Shown: positions 9,023 through 18,634, counted from the stretch's first letter. The stretch: DNA of 64,000 nucleotides from Balneola sp. (GCA_017640785.1 JAEPPZ010000003.1:51899-115898); one strand, 5' to 3'. Numbers and translations are program-made. The notes: generated by a model from the sequence alone, not told the origin.

Positions 9023-10185
9023 TGTTTTCTAACTACCAACTCGACTCTTTCAAAGACCGAACCACTCCATTTTATTTTTATGATCTGAACTTGTTCAGAA
9101 AAACTCTTGACCAGATAAAGGAACATGGCGTTTCTAAAGGTTATCATGTTCACTACGCTTTGAAAGCAAATTCACATCCTCGGATTTTGGATGAAGTCAT
9201 TAAAGCCGGCTTATCTGCTGATTGTGTAAGTGGAGGTGAGGTAGAAAGAGCCATCGAATGCGGTTTTTCCCCAAGTAAAATTGCTTTTGCTGGTGTTGGA
9301 AAACGAGATATAGAGATCGAAATTGGCTTAGAAAATAATATTCAATGCTTTAATGTAGAATCGGTTCAGGAACTGGAAGTAATCAACGAATTAGCTTCTC
9401 AGAACAATCAAGTTGCGAAGATTGCACTAAGAATAAATCCTAATGTTGATGCCAACACCCACAAATATATCACTACCGGTTTAAAGGAAAATAAATTCGG
9501 TATCAACGAAAAAGATCTTCCTGATATTTTCGAATTACTCCCATCTTTAAAGCATATAGAACTGATTGGAATTCATTTTCATATTGGTTCCCAAATTGAA
9601 GAACTCAAACCCTTTAAAGAACTTTGCCTGAGAGCAAATGAACTAAACGAAACTTTTGAAAATAAAGGATATAAACTTACGATTATTAATGTAGGTGGTG
9701 GATTCGGGATAAATTATTCCAGCCCGGATAGTAGTGGGATTCCTGATTTCAAAAAATTCTTCGAAACGTTTGAAAAGCACCTGAAGCTTAAATCTCATCA
9801 GCAATTACATTTTGAATTAGGCCGTTCTGTTGTTGGTCAATCAGGAAGCCTTATTACCCGTGTACTTTATACCAAAACAGGGATCGAGAAAAATTTTGCC
9901 ATAATTGATGCAGGCATGACCGAGCTTATCCGCCCTGCTTTATATCAGGCAAAACATGAAATTCAGATCATTTCAGATCAATCCGGAAGAACCAACAAGC
10001 AATACGATATCGTTGGTCCGATTTGTGAGAGTTCAGACGTTTTCAGAACGGATTATGAGATTCCTGAATTGAAACGAGGTGATATTCTTGCCATCAGAAG
10101 TTGTGGTGCTTATGGTGAAGTAATGAAGAGCCGATATAACTTACGTCATGAGATAGGAACTGCTTTTTCGGATGAGATTGAATGA
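9022..10185 (+). CDS. lysA: Diaminopimelate decarboxylase
   Basis: A fold-III PLP decarboxylase of 387 residues. Lys48 in YALKANSH forms the Schiff base, GGGFGINY binds the phosphate, FELGR replaces the usual EPGR, and GPICESSDVF carries the catalytic cysteine of meso-DAP decarboxylases. It converts meso-DAP to L-lysine in the cytosol. It begins inside the stop codon of the antiporter gene (TGATG). The lysC gene of the same pathway lies 1.4 kb downstream with one oppositely oriented gene between. It is slightly short for LysA, but all catalytic blocks are present. Confidence 0.92.
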   Translation: MFSNYQLDSFKDRTTPFYFYDLNLFRKTLDQIKEHGVSKGYHVHYALKANSHPRILDEVIKAGLSADCVSGGEVERAIECGFSPSKIAFAGVGKRDIEIEIGLENNIQCFNVESVQELEVINELASQNNQVAKIALRINPNVDANTHKYITTGLKENKFGINEKDLPDIFELLPSLKHIELIGIHFHIGSQIEELKPFKELCLRANELNETFENKGYKLTIINVGGGFGINYSSPDSSGIPDFKKFFETFEKHLKLKSHQQLHFELGRSVVGQSGSLITRVLYTKTGIEKNFAIIDAGMTELIRPALYQAKHEIQIISDQSGRTNKQYDIVGPICESSDVFRTDYEIPELKRGDILAIRSCGAYGEVMKSRYNLRHEIGTAFSDEIE

Positions 10186-10208
10186 TTTTATATACCTCAT
10201 AGGTATTC

Positions 10209-11417
10209 TTATCTCAGCTTCCCTGCTATAAACCCCGTTGTCCATGCAGCCTGAAAGTTAAACCCTCCGGTTACTCCATCTATATCTAAAACCTCGCCCG
10301 CGAAATAGAGATTTGGCACTTTTTTGCTTTCCATGGTCTTTATACCAATATCCTGAAGACAAACCCCACCACAAGTAACAAACTCTTCTTTAAAAGTAGT
10401 TTTTCCTCTAACTGAATATTCATCGTTCATCAGAATATGTACCATTCTGTTAATATTCTTCTTCCCCATATTTTGCCAGATCATGTTCTCACCCACTTCT
10501 ACCTTTTCAATCAAAAATTCCCACAATCTTCCGGGTAACTCAAAAGGATTCACATTATGGATTCTCTTTTTACCATGCGCTTCCGCCACTCCCTTCAAAA
10601 CCTCACGGATTTCTTGCTCTGATTGTTCCCCTGTCCAATTTATGAGAGCCTTAAATTCATAATTCATTTCATTCAGTTCTCTGGCTCCAAAAGAAGAAAG
10701 TTTTAAGATCGCCGGGCCGCTCATTCCCCAATGCGTAATCAACAAAGGTCCTTCACTTTTAAGTTTTGAACCCATGATCTTTACAGACAAAGGGGCAGCA
10801 ACTACGCCCATCAATTTTGTAATGGATTCATCCGGCATATTGAATGTAAATAAAGAAGGAACCGGCTCTTCGATATTATGTCCCAGTTCACGAAGCCAGT
10901 TAAAGCCCTCGGGGCGGGGACTTCCTCCGGTAGCTACAACAACCCTTTCTACTTCTTTGGTTTCTCCATTTTTAAAACCAAGAATCAAACCGTTTTTGCT
11001 TTCTTTCAAAGTCTTGATTGCAGACTTCATTTTAATTCCAATTCCCAAATTATGCACTTCCTTCATTAAACAATCAATGATCGTTTGGGAAGAATCGCTT
11101 ACCGGAAACATTCGACCGTCTTCCTCGGTTTTTAGCTCAACGCCTCGTTCATTAAACCAGGAAATAGTATCTGTTGGGGAAAATATCCCGAATGCTTTTT
11201 TAAGCGGCTTCTCTCCTCTTGGATAAAATTTTACCAGTTCGTGGATCTTAAAACAATGATGTGTGACATTACATCTACCCCCGCCCGAAATACGAACTTT
11301 CGAAAGGAGTTTGTCAGACCTTTCATAGATCGTTACCTGCGCATCAGGATTATGTGTCTTAGCAGAAATAGCACTAAAAAAACCGGCAGCTCCACCACCA
11401 ATAACAGCAACTTTCAT
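10209..11417 (-). CDS. HI0933/BaiN-like FAD-dependent oxidoreductase
   Basis: The family signature starts right at the N-terminus if the ATG at 11417 is used: MKVAVIGGGAAGFFSAISA, the FAD dinucleotide fold, then VRISGGGRCNVTH, which is diagnostic of the HI0933/YhiN/BaiN flavoproteins. The C-terminus has YFAGEVLDIDGVTGGFNFQA, the second FAD contact. The frame is open to another ATG at 11519, which would add 34 residues unrelated to the family, so I prefer 11417. Members are cytosolic flavoproteins; BaiN was tied to bile-acid reduction, but no substrate can be deduced here. It converges with lysA (23-bp gap) and is divergent from lysC. Confidence 0.85.
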   Translation of the reverse strand: MKVAVIGGGAAGFFSAISAKTHNPDAQVTIYERSDKLLSKVRISGGGRCNVTHHCFKIHELVKFYPRGEKPLKKAFGIFSPTDTISWFNERGVELKTEEDGRMFPVSDSSQTIIDCLMKEVHNLGIGIKMKSAIKTLKESKNGLILGFKNGETKEVERVVVATGGSPRPEGFNWLRELGHNIEEPVPSLFTFNMPDESITKLMGVVAAPLSVKIMGSKLKSEGPLLITHWGMSGPAILKLSSFGARELNEMNYEFKALINWTGEQSEQEIREVLKGVAEAHGKKRIHNVNPFELPGRLWEFLIEKVEVGENMIWQNMGKKNINRMVHILMNDEYSVRGKTTFKEEFVTCGGVCLQDIGIKTMESKKVPNLYFAGEVLDIDGVTGGFNFQAAWTTGFIAGKLR

Positions 11418-11537
11418 GTTTTTAGATACAAGATAACAGTTCTTTAAGTCATCATTTAATTTTATGGAACTTAATCCTGTTTTAAGAATGCAATCCGATT
11501 CAATAACCCTTATTTTCATCGCTTAATAAATATCGGA

Positions 11538-12899
11538 ATGGATCTACACGTATTAAAATTTGGCGGCACCTCAATGAATGATCACAAAACCTGGAAGCAG
11601 GTTTTAGAGATCATCAAGAATTATGAATATCCCATCGTTGTGGTTTCTGCAACAGCAAAAACTACTCGACAGCTTATAGAAGCAGGTAAACTTGCTGCGG
11701 ATAATAAACTTGAAAAAGCTTTGGTAATGGGTGAGTCCATTAAGCTTCGCCATCTTGGAATTCTCCATAATTTCCTCCGAGAAAACCCTCATCCTAAAAA
11801 AGCACTCATTGAAGAAAGTTGCGAGAAAAAGCTGGATGAAAAAATCGGATTACTCCACAAATTCTTAACCTATACTCATAAGGTAGGAGAACTAACTCCT
11901 GCTATGAAAGATGCCATTGCATCCATTGGTGAGCAAATTTCTTCTTACTTACTCGCTCAATGTGGTTTGGCAACTGACCAGCTTACTCAATTTGTTGATG
12001 CTAAAAAGATCATCAAAACAGACAACAACTATGGAAATGCTTTTCCTAATTTTGGGTTGATAAATCAAAGGATCGGTTCCCTTGAGACTCTTCTTGATGG
12101 TGGTTTTACACCTGTCATAGGTGGTTTTTATGGAGAAGCTCCCGATGGAACTACTACAACACTTGGATTTGAAGGTTCTGATTATTCTGCCAGCCTGATT
12201 GGTGGAGCTCTACATGCAAAGAGTATAGAAATCTGGACAGATGTAAGCGGAGTATTCACAAGTGACCCAAGGTTCATAAAAGATGCGAAACCCATTCCTG
12301 AGCTCAGTTATTTTGATGCCACAGAAATGGCTTATTTTGGTTCTAAAGTATTACACCCATCCACACTGAAACCCGCCCAAGAACGTAATATTCCTGTTCT
12401 TGTTAAAAACATGTTCACTCCCGAGGAAACCGGAACAAGAATCATCAGAGAAAGCGCACAGACTCAAAAAGCTTTGGCTGTTTCTTTCAAAGAAGATATA
12501 GCGCTTTTAACGGTGAGTGCTTACGAAACGGTTATGGGATATAACTTTCTTACCCGGGTTTTTAAAGTCCTCGAGGATCATCGTTTAGCTGTTGATGCGG
12601 TCAATACAACTGAAGCTTCGGTTACCATTGCTCTTTCTGATTCAGAAAAACTGGATGAAATTGCCAAAAGCCTGATCGAGATCGGCACCGTTGACCTTGA
12701 AAGAGAAAAAGGATTGATCAGTATAATTGGCTATCAATCTTTTGAGACAACAGAACTTTGCAATGATATTTTTGATGCAATACAACCTGCATCTTTAGAC
12801 ATGATCTCGTTCACAAAACAAAAAAGAATTCTGAATTTAGCGGTTGACCAAAAAATCATGGTTGATACAGCACAGAAAATTCACTCTTCTCTGTTTTGA
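11538..12899 (+). CDS. lysC: Aspartate kinase (monofunctional)
   Basis: The 453-residue protein starts with LKFGGTSM, the aspartokinase signature. Further hallmarks are FEGSDYSASLIG, the nucleotide-site IEIWTDVSGVFTSDP and MAYFGSKVLHPSTL. The last ~150 residues hold two ACT-like segments (ALLTVSAYETVMGYNFL and ISIIGYQSFETTEL), so feedback inhibition by an amino acid is expected. It makes aspartyl phosphate, the first step towards lysine, threonine and methionine. There is no fused homoserine dehydrogenase. Its last 19 bp overlap the 3' end of the convergent CNNM/CBS gene. Confidence 0.93.
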   Translation: MDLHVLKFGGTSMNDHKTWKQVLEIIKNYEYPIVVVSATAKTTRQLIEAGKLAADNKLEKALVMGESIKLRHLGILHNFLRENPHPKKALIEESCEKKLDEKIGLLHKFLTYTHKVGELTPAMKDAIASIGEQISSYLLAQCGLATDQLTQFVDAKKIIKTDNNYGNAFPNFGLINQRIGSLETLLDGGFTPVIGGFYGEAPDGTTTTLGFEGSDYSASLIGGALHAKSIEIWTDVSGVFTSDPRFIKDAKPIPELSYFDATEMAYFGSKVLHPSTLKPAQERNIPVLVKNMFTPEETGTRIIRESAQTQKALAVSFKEDIALLTVSAYETVMGYNFLTRVFKVLEDHRLAVDAVNTTEASVTIALSDSEKLDEIAKSLIEIGTVDLEREKGLISIIGYQSFETTELCNDIFDAIQPASLDMISFTKQKRILNLAVDQKIMVDTAQKIHSSLF

Positions 12900-13990
12900 G
12901 TATTTTCTTTATCTGATTTGACCGGCTGAATTTTTGCAGATGCTTTGGGCATAACAATACCAAGCGATTTGGCACGGGTTCTCCATTTTTCCCGGGCCAA
13001 CTTCTGCATGTCTTCGATGGCATCTATCTCATCTACTATTTCCATTCCAAGCAGAGTTTCGACTACATCTTCCATAGTAACTACTCCAACCAGTCCTCCA
13101 TATTCATCAACAACTACTGCAATATGTTCTTGGTTTTCCAATAGTTTTTCGAGCACATTTTTCAATGAAATCACTTCGGGAATGATCAAGACTTCTCTTC
13201 GAATTTCTTTTAATTTTTTTTCTCCCTTCCCTTCCGATTGATTCAGAAATAAATCATTCTTCAAAACATAACCGGTAATATCTTCCTCATTTTCTCCAAA
13301 AACCGGCATTCTGGAAACCCTGAGTTCCTCTTTATTTTCAAGAACTTCATTGATGGTCATATCTTCCTGAAATTTAACCACCACAATTCTTGGAGTCATG
13401 ATATCATGAACTTTAAGAGAACTAAACCGAATCAGGTTTTTAAAAATATTGGACTCTCCTTCCTCAAATACTCCTTCTTCAAATCCAAGCTCTGCCATTG
13501 CCCCGATCTCTTCCCGACTTACAGACGGTTGATTTTCTTCTTTGGACAACCATCTTGTAATCCATCTCGATAATACTACAAGCGGATAAGTAATCACAAT
13601 AAGCACACCAGTTACTCTTGCTGATGGAACGGCTAAAGTTTTCCAATAAGTAGCTCCTAAAGTCTTTGGGATAATTTCAGAAAGCACCAAAATCAGTAAA
13701 GTGAGTACTGCTGATGTGATGCTAACGTATGCATTCCCAAATACAACCTGAGCCTGAGCACCAACTCCGGCAGCACCAACTGTATGAGCAACTGTATTCA
13801 AACTCAAAATTGCTGATAAAGGCTGGTCTATATCTTGTTTGAGTTTGCGAAGCATTTTACCTGAACTCGCATTTTTATTCTCTAATACAGCAACATAAGA
13901 CGGAGTAATTGACAATAAAACCGCCTCCAGAATCGAACACATAAAAGAAACACCTATTGCCAGTATCAAATAAAATATCAGTAAAGTCAT
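12881..13990 (-). CDS. CNNM/CorB-type membrane protein (DUF21 + CBS pair)
   Basis: The 369-residue protein has an N-terminal DUF21 region with about four membrane segments (FYLILAIGVSFMCSILEAVL at the start), then a CBS pair: IMTPRIVVVKF near residue 197 and VDEYGGLVGVVTMEDVVETL near 300. The usual C-terminal CorC/HlyC transporter-associated domain is missing; the chain ends in a charged tail of ~50 residues. CNNM/CorB proteins are linked to magnesium export or homeostasis at the inner membrane. It is convergent with lysC and overlaps it by 19 bp. Its promoter should lie in the 315-bp gap to its right. Confidence 0.85.
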   Translation of the reverse strand: MTLLIFYLILAIGVSFMCSILEAVLLSITPSYVAVLENKNASSGKMLRKLKQDIDQPLSAILSLNTVAHTVGAAGVGAQAQVVFGNAYVSITSAVLTLLILVLSEIIPKTLGATYWKTLAVPSARVTGVLIVITYPLVVLSRWITRWLSKEENQPSVSREEIGAMAELGFEEGVFEEGESNIFKNLIRFSSLKVHDIMTPRIVVVKFQEDMTINEVLENKEELRVSRMPVFGENEEDITGYVLKNDLFLNQSEGKGEKKLKEIRREVLIIPEVISLKNVLEKLLENQEHIAVVVDEYGGLVGVVTMEDVVETLLGMEIVDEIDAIEDMQKLAREKWRTRAKSLGIVMPKASAKIQPVKSDKENTQNREE

Positions 13991-14132
13991 TGATTGGTTT
14001 TTAATTCAATTTTAAGCTGAGTTGAGAAAATACAACTCTCATTACACAATGGTCATTCCACAGCATATGCCTGAAATCTTGATCTATGTTAGCCAAAGAA
14101 ATTCAGTTTCAATGTACAATTCAGATTCCTAC

Positions 14133-14153
14133 CCTGCCTATGCCGCAGGCAGG
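14133..14153. repeat. GC-rich hairpin, REP-like
   Basis: CCTGCC and GGCAGG arms enclose a 9-nt loop (TATGCCGCA), and T14139-A14147 extends the stem to 7 bp. It is markedly richer in GC than the surrounding AT-rich spacer. It lies in the gap 13991-14305, which holds no gene I can support: an 86-codon frame there has no family features. The hairpin has the look of an intergenic repetitive palindrome. Confidence 0.5.
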
Positions 14154-14305
14154 CTTCTCAAGAATGTCTATCAGACCTTTCTCTTCATCTCAAGAATACC
14201 AGAGTTAAACACTCATCCTAAAACAATGTATAAAAAATTATCAAGCTTTAGTGTTAAAGGCTTCATTTTATGGCTATTTTAGAAGTCTTTGAATAAAATG
14301 ACTAA

Positions 14306-16273
14306 ATGCTCCAATTAGAAAAAATATCTCTTGCCCTTGGCGATAGGGATTTACTTGACGAAATTTCAACCTTGATAAATCCGGGTGAACGAATTGGTTT
14401 GGTTGGCCCTAACGGTGCCGGGAAATCGACTTTACTCAAAATTATCATGGGTATTCAGGAAAAGGATGCGGGCACCATTGTTCTCTCCAACGAAGAAACT
14501 CTTGGCTATCTCCCTCAGGATGGTGTTGATCCTGATTTTGAGCTTACTGTGATCGAAGAAGTTGAAACAGCTTTTTCTGAGATCTTTGATCTCGAAGAAG
14601 AAGTAAATGAACTTCAACAAAAACTGGCAGAAACAGATCCTGAATCTGACGAACATGAAAAGTTACTCGAAAGATACGGTCTCTTGCAAACCAAACTGGA
14701 AGCTTCCGGTCTCTATACTTTGCGTTCTGACGTTGAAAAGATCCTGATGGGTCTTGGATTTAAAGAATCAGATTTTTCCAGAAAGACCACCGAATTCAGT
14801 GGTGGTTGGTTAATGAGAATTGCTTTGGCTAAGCTTCTCCTGAAAAAACCTACCTACCTTCTTTTGGATGAGCCTACAAACCACTTGGATATCGAATCTC
14901 TTCAATGGATGGAAAATTTCCTGAATTCCTATGAAGGCGCTGTGATTGTAGTTTCACATGATAGGGCGTTTTTGGATACCATCACCAATAGAACACTTGC
15001 TCTTCGGAAAGGGAAAATGAGTGACTATTCCGGAAATTACTCCTTTTACGAAAGAAAATGGGAAGAAGAGCGTGAGCTTTTGATCAATGCACAGAAAAAT
15101 CAGGCTAAAGAGCTCAAAGAAACAGAAGAATTTATTGAGCGCTTCCGATATAAAGCATCTAAAGCCCGGCAGGTTCAAAGTCGTGTTAAACAACTTGAGA
15201 AAATAGATCGCATTGAAGTTGAAGATGAGCTGGCTAATGTTTCTTTCAGCTTCCCGGAACCTGAAAGAAGTGGTCAGGTTGTGATGAGATTGGAAAGCAT
15301 CAAGAAAAGCTACGGTGATAATGTAGTTTTTGATGGACTGGATTATGAAATCGAACGCGGTGATAAAATTGCTGTGGTTGGACCAAATGGCGCAGGAAAG
15401 TCGACAATGATCCGAATTCTTGCCGGGATAGAATCTATTCAGGGCGGGGAAAGAAACGAAGGGCATAAAGTAACTACAAATTACTTTGCTCAGCATCAGG
15501 CAGAAGATCTGGATCTTAAAAAAGATGCACTTGAAGTAATGATGAGCGCGGGTTCTAACGAAAAAGAAAGCCGATTGCGTTCTATTTTGGGAAGTTTCCT
15601 TTTCCGTGGTGATGATGTCTTCAAAAAAGTTAAAGTTCTTTCCGGTGGAGAAAAAAGCCGGTTGGCACTGGCAAAGATGTTACTCTCTCCTGCCAACTTT
15701 CTCATATTTGATGAGCCTACAAACCACTTGGATATGAGTAGTAAAAACATCCTGCAACAAGCTCTTCAACAATATGAAGGAACTTGTGTAATTGTATCTC
15801 ACGATCGTGCTTTTTTAGATCCTATTGTTGATAAGGTTTTGGAAGTTCAAAAAAACAGAGTTCGGACCTATCTCGGCAATGTTTCTTATTTCCTTGATAA
15901 GAAAAAGGAAGAAGCTGAAGCTCAAAAAAACTCGGGAGCATCAGAGCAATCTAAATCAGCATCTTCAGATGACAGCTCTCTTTCAAGAAAAGAACAACGC
16001 CGGATAGAAGCTGAACGCAGAAATAAGATCAGTAAAGAAGTAAATCCCATTAAAAAGAAGTTAGAAAAAGTTGAAAAGGAGATCGAGCAAGCCGAAAGCA
16101 GAAAAAATGAAATTGAAGCTTTAATGGCAGAAGTTGATTTCTACGATGATGCGGACAGGGTTAAGAAAACCTCATTAGAATATGAGAATATAAAAATGGA
16201 TCTTACAGACAAGTATTCAAAATGGGAAGAATATGCAAATAGAATTGAAGCCATAGAACAAGAAATTGCATGA
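14306..16273 (+). CDS. ABC-F family ATPase
   Basis: A 655-residue soluble protein with two ABC ATPase domains and no membrane helices. The first Walker A is GPNGAGKST at 34-42, with signature FSGGWLMRIALAKLL and Walker B LLLDEPTNHLD. The second set is GPNGAGKST near 359-367, LSGGEKSRLALAKMLL and IFDEPTNHLD. Between them lies the ~80-residue ABC-F linker (FIERFRYKASKARQVQSR). The tail from ~residue 540 is a lysine/glutamate-rich coiled coil like that of Uup or YheS proteins. ABC-F proteins act on ribosomes (translation factors or antibiotic protection). The stop overlaps the following lipoprotein ATG by 4 bp. Confidence 0.92.
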   Translation: MLQLEKISLALGDRDLLDEISTLINPGERIGLVGPNGAGKSTLLKIIMGIQEKDAGTIVLSNEETLGYLPQDGVDPDFELTVIEEVETAFSEIFDLEEEVNELQQKLAETDPESDEHEKLLERYGLLQTKLEASGLYTLRSDVEKILMGLGFKESDFSRKTTEFSGGWLMRIALAKLLLKKPTYLLLDEPTNHLDIESLQWMENFLNSYEGAVIVVSHDRAFLDTITNRTLALRKGKMSDYSGNYSFYERKWEEERELLINAQKNQAKELKETEEFIERFRYKASKARQVQSRVKQLEKIDRIEVEDELANVSFSFPEPERSGQVVMRLESIKKSYGDNVVFDGLDYEIERGDKIAVVGPNGAGKSTMIRILAGIESIQGGERNEGHKVTTNYFAQHQAEDLDLKKDALEVMMSAGSNEKESRLRSILGSFLFRGDDVFKKVKVLSGGEKSRLALAKMLLSPANFLIFDEPTNHLDMSSKNILQQALQQYEGTCVIVSHDRAFLDPIVDKVLEVQKNRVRTYLGNVSYFLDKKKEEAEAQKNSGASEQSKSASSDDSSLSRKEQRRIEAERRNKISKEVNPIKKKLEKVEKEIEQAESRKNEIEALMAEVDFYDDADRVKKTSLEYENIKMDLTDKYSKWEEYANRIEAIEQEIA

Positions 16274-16824
16274 AATTAATTACTAAGTATCTACTATTAT
16301 CTCTTTGCATTGCAAGCATAAGTATTAGCTGTGGAACATCAGAACCTGCATTGCTAAAACCTGAGTTTTCTTCAGAGATGAATAACACTCAACAATCAGT
16401 TGACAAACCCGATACTACCAGTTCGGTTGCCGTAACCATCAATGATCGTGTTAAGTATGAGTTCACTAAAATTGATACTTCCTGGACAGGAGTTGTTCTG
16501 CAATACGACACAAACGACCCGCTAACAAGAAAGATAGTCCGTGAAATTCCTTTAGTTCCTGCTTATGGTTGGTCTGACTTCGAAGATGTGGTTCAGTTTC
16601 TTATGATCTATACTATACCTGATCAAAAGGAAATCGAAAATCACAAGCCGGCTCCGATCTCAAATCAATCCCGCTCATATAAAATTGCCGTTTTTGATGG
16701 TGAAAATTCCAGAACCTATCACTATTACAACCCTGAAGGTGAACTTAATGAATATTGGGAATCACAAAACGTAGTGACCTTTGGAGCATATCTGACTTCT
16801 GAAATGAAGGTGGTTGAAAAATAG
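16270..16824 (+). CDS. Lipoprotein of unknown function
   Basis: The 184-residue protein has a type II signal peptide, MKLITKYLLLSLCIASISIS, with the lipobox cysteine at residue 21 followed by Gly-Thr, so it should be lipidated and membrane-anchored. The mature part is mostly beta-prone and has no motif I know; YHYYNPEGELNEYWE near the C-terminus is distinctive. The start overlaps the ABC-F stop by 4 bp, suggesting an operon. I cannot assign a function. Confidence 0.7.
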   Translation: MKLITKYLLLSLCIASISISCGTSEPALLKPEFSSEMNNTQQSVDKPDTTSSVAVTINDRVKYEFTKIDTSWTGVVLQYDTNDPLTRKIVREIPLVPAYGWSDFEDVVQFLMIYTIPDQKEIENHKPAPISNQSRSYKIAVFDGENSRTYHYYNPEGELNEYWESQNVVTFGAYLTSEMKVVEK

Positions 16825-16844
16825 ACTTTACTCCCGGCTGATTT

Positions 16845-16861
16845 CGAAATTCTTAATTTCG
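16845..16861. terminator. Short hairpin between convergent genes
   Basis: CGAAATT and AATTTCG form a perfect 7-bp stem with a 3-nt loop in the 46-bp gap between the convergent lipoprotein and VOC genes. There is no long T-run, so it is a weak terminator candidate at best. Confidence 0.35.
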
Positions 16862-16870
16862 CAAAGTGAA

Positions 16871-17296
16871 CTACTTCGCAAAGATCTGTCTCTTATCTCC
16901 GAATGCCTTGAACTCTAGTGCATTTCCGCTGGGATCCAGAAAGAACATGGTTGCCTGCTCTCCCGGTTCGCCTTTAAAGCGGATATAAGGCTCAATGATA
17001 AACTCTATTCCTGCTTCTTCCACTCTTTTTGAAAGTGCCTGCCATTCATCCATTTCCAGAATTACACCAAAATGTCGAACCGGAACGCCTTTTCCATCTA
17101 CGGCTCCTTTCGCTGATTCCTTTGCTTCGTCAGGACTGAGATGTGCTACTACCTGATGTCCCCACATATTAAAATCGATCCAATGATCGGAGGAACGGCC
17201 TGTTGAACAACCTAAAATTTCAGTATAAAAAGTATATGTTTCTTCGAGATCTTTAACCGGAAAAGCCAGATGAAATGGTGGAATGTTTTTACTCAT
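16871..17296 (-). CDS. VOC-family (glyoxalase-like) protein
   Basis: The 141-residue protein has two beta-alpha-beta-beta-beta modules of the vicinal oxygen chelate superfamily. The first begins [21 protein letters not shown] (metal-ligand His near residue 8). The second has [13 protein letters not shown] (His near 75) and ends [17 protein letters not shown], where the Glu is the usual last metal ligand. Members include lyases, dioxygenases and resistance proteins, and no specific substrate can be inferred. It is transcribed alone, convergent to the lipoprotein gene. Confidence 0.82.
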   Translation of the reverse strand: MSKNIPPFHLAFPVKDLEETYTFYTEILGCSTGRSSDHWIDFNMWGHQVVAHLSPDEAKESAKGAVDGKGVPVRHFGVILEMDEWQALSKRVEEAGIEFIIEPYIRFKGEPGEQATMFFLDPSGNALEFKAFGDKRQIFAK

Positions 17297-17468
17297 ATCT
17301 TATGTTTTAAGAAGCCATGGAATCACGAAAGCACTAACTAGTTACTTTGAAGATTTTGGCTTAGCGACGTTAATTTGATTGCCCTAACTTAAAAAATTTA
17401 GACTAATTATTTTTTGTGATTCTTTGTTTTAGTGGCATCTTTTAATTCATAATCCTTAATAAAAAAGC

Positions 17469-18224
17469 ATGGAATCCAAGAAAGTAGAGTTTACAGGATC
17501 AACAGGTGAAAGTTTATCAGCAAAAATTGATCTACCTGATAGAGATACTAAAGCCTGTGCTTTATTTGCTCATTGTTTTACCTGTTCAAAAGACCTGAAA
17601 GCAGTGGGTAATATCACAAAAGCGTTGGCAGACATTGGGATTGCTACTTTTCGATTCGATTTTACAGGGCTTGGACAAAGTGAAGGGGATTTTGCTGATA
17701 CTAATTTCTCAAGCAATGTTGATGATCTGGTTAAGGCTTATGAATACATGGATCAAGAGTTTTCAGCCCCTTCCATATTGATCGGACATTCCTTAGGCGG
17801 AGCTGCTGTACTTCAGGCTTCTCATAAAATGGAAGCAGTAAAAGCTGTTGCAACCATTGCTGCCCCTGCGGAACCGGCACATGTTAAAGAGAATTTTGAA
17901 ATGAGCCTTGATGAGATCAACGAAAAAGGAGAAGCAAAAGTAAGCTTGGCCGGACGTCCGTTCACCATCAAGAAACAATTCATTGATGATCTTGAAGAAA
18001 ACCGCATGAAAAAATTTATTCATAACCTTGGTAAAGCTTTGATCGTATTTCATTCTCCTATCGACAATACAGTAGGAATTGATAATGCCTCAAAAATTTT
18101 CGTTGCCGCTAAACACCCGAAGAGTTTTATATCTCTCGACAAAGCGGATCATCTGTTATCTGAAAAAGAAGACAGCCTGTATATAGGAAAAGTTTTAGGA
18201 ACCTGGGCTGAGAAGTATATTTGA
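17469..18224 (+). CDS. Alpha/beta hydrolase
   Basis: The 251-residue protein has nucleophile elbow GHSLGG (Ser108), acid region VFHSPIDNTVGID (Asp near 201) and a C-terminal KADHLLS (His near 227). The segment ALFAHCFTCSKDLKAVGNI resembles the hydrolase half of the hydrolase-OsmC fusion proteins common in bacteria. Here the OsmC half is absent and translation stops cleanly at 18224. It has no signal peptide, so it is cytosolic. It is followed immediately by a hairpin terminator and is probably monocistronic. Confidence 0.85.
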   Translation: MESKKVEFTGSTGESLSAKIDLPDRDTKACALFAHCFTCSKDLKAVGNITKALADIGIATFRFDFTGLGQSEGDFADTNFSSNVDDLVKAYEYMDQEFSAPSILIGHSLGGAAVLQASHKMEAVKAVATIAAPAEPAHVKENFEMSLDEINEKGEAKVSLAGRPFTIKKQFIDDLEENRMKKFIHNLGKALIVFHSPIDNTVGIDNASKIFVAAKHPKSFISLDKADHLLSEKEDSLYIGKVLGTWAEKYI

Positions 18225-18226
18225 AA

Positions 18227-18252
18227 AAAATCTCCCTTCGAAGGAGGATTTT
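18227..18252. terminator. Bidirectional intrinsic terminator
   Basis: AAAATCT-CC pairs with GG-GATTTT around a TTCGAA centre, with A-run and T-run edges on both sides. It starts 3 bp after the hydrolase stop codon and lies 5 bp from the stop of the convergent gene, so it can end both transcripts. Confidence 0.65.
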
Positions 18253-18256
18253 CTAT

Positions 18257-18634
18257 TCACTCATCCAACTCTTTCAATTTCATTTCTGAAAGCTCGAGAT
18301 TTACTTTGGAAGAAATATTAGCAGCGATATCTCTGTTCTTCTTTTTCACTTTCATTGTTCTTGATGTAAGCTCGTCTCCCGGAAGTTCAGAAAGCGCTCT
18401 TGCATTTTTTCCATGAATGATCAATTTAGTAGAAAAGAGCCCTTTCTTGTATTCCATCATATCAATTTCTGAAAATGGAATTTCTACGGTAGCTAAGTCT
18501 GATTTATAAGCTCCCATAATCGCATCTTTTTTCTGAAATTCGATGAACAATTTTTGGCCTTTCACGCTCAGGATTCCTTCCACTAACATAAATCCGCCGT
18601 TCAATTGATCGATCTCAAATGGTAAGCTTCGCAT
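18257..18634 (-). CDS. Small conserved protein, PH-like fold suspected
   Basis: The 125-residue cytosolic protein has alternating short beta strands (GGFMLVEGILSVKGQKLFIEF, VEIPFSEIDMMEYKKGLF, KLIIHGK) and a C-terminal charged helix. This layout is reminiscent of bacterial PH-like domains, but the assignment rests on pattern only. It has no catalytic motif. It is monocistronic, convergent with the hydrolase and divergent from the structured RNA unit to its right. Confidence 0.6.
   Translation of the reverse strand: MRSLPFEIDQLNGGFMLVEGILSVKGQKLFIEFQKKDAIMGAYKSDLATVEIPFSEIDMMEYKKGLFSTKLIIHGKNARALSELPGDELTSRTMKVKKKNRDIAANISSKVNLELSEMKLKELDE

Noticed and set aside
11418..11519. 34-residue N-terminal extension of the BaiN-like protein
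   Set aside because: The FAD motif of this family starts at the N-terminus, at ATG 11417; the extension has no support.
14022..14282. 86-codon frame between the CNNM and ABC-F genes
   Set aside because: It runs through the GC-rich palindrome, has no domain, signal or ribosome site, and its composition looks non-coding.
14954..15496. 180-codon frame on the minus strand
   Set aside because: It lies wholly antisense to the ABC-F gene, and its amino acid make-up (Phe, Ser and Ile-rich) is typical of a shadow frame.
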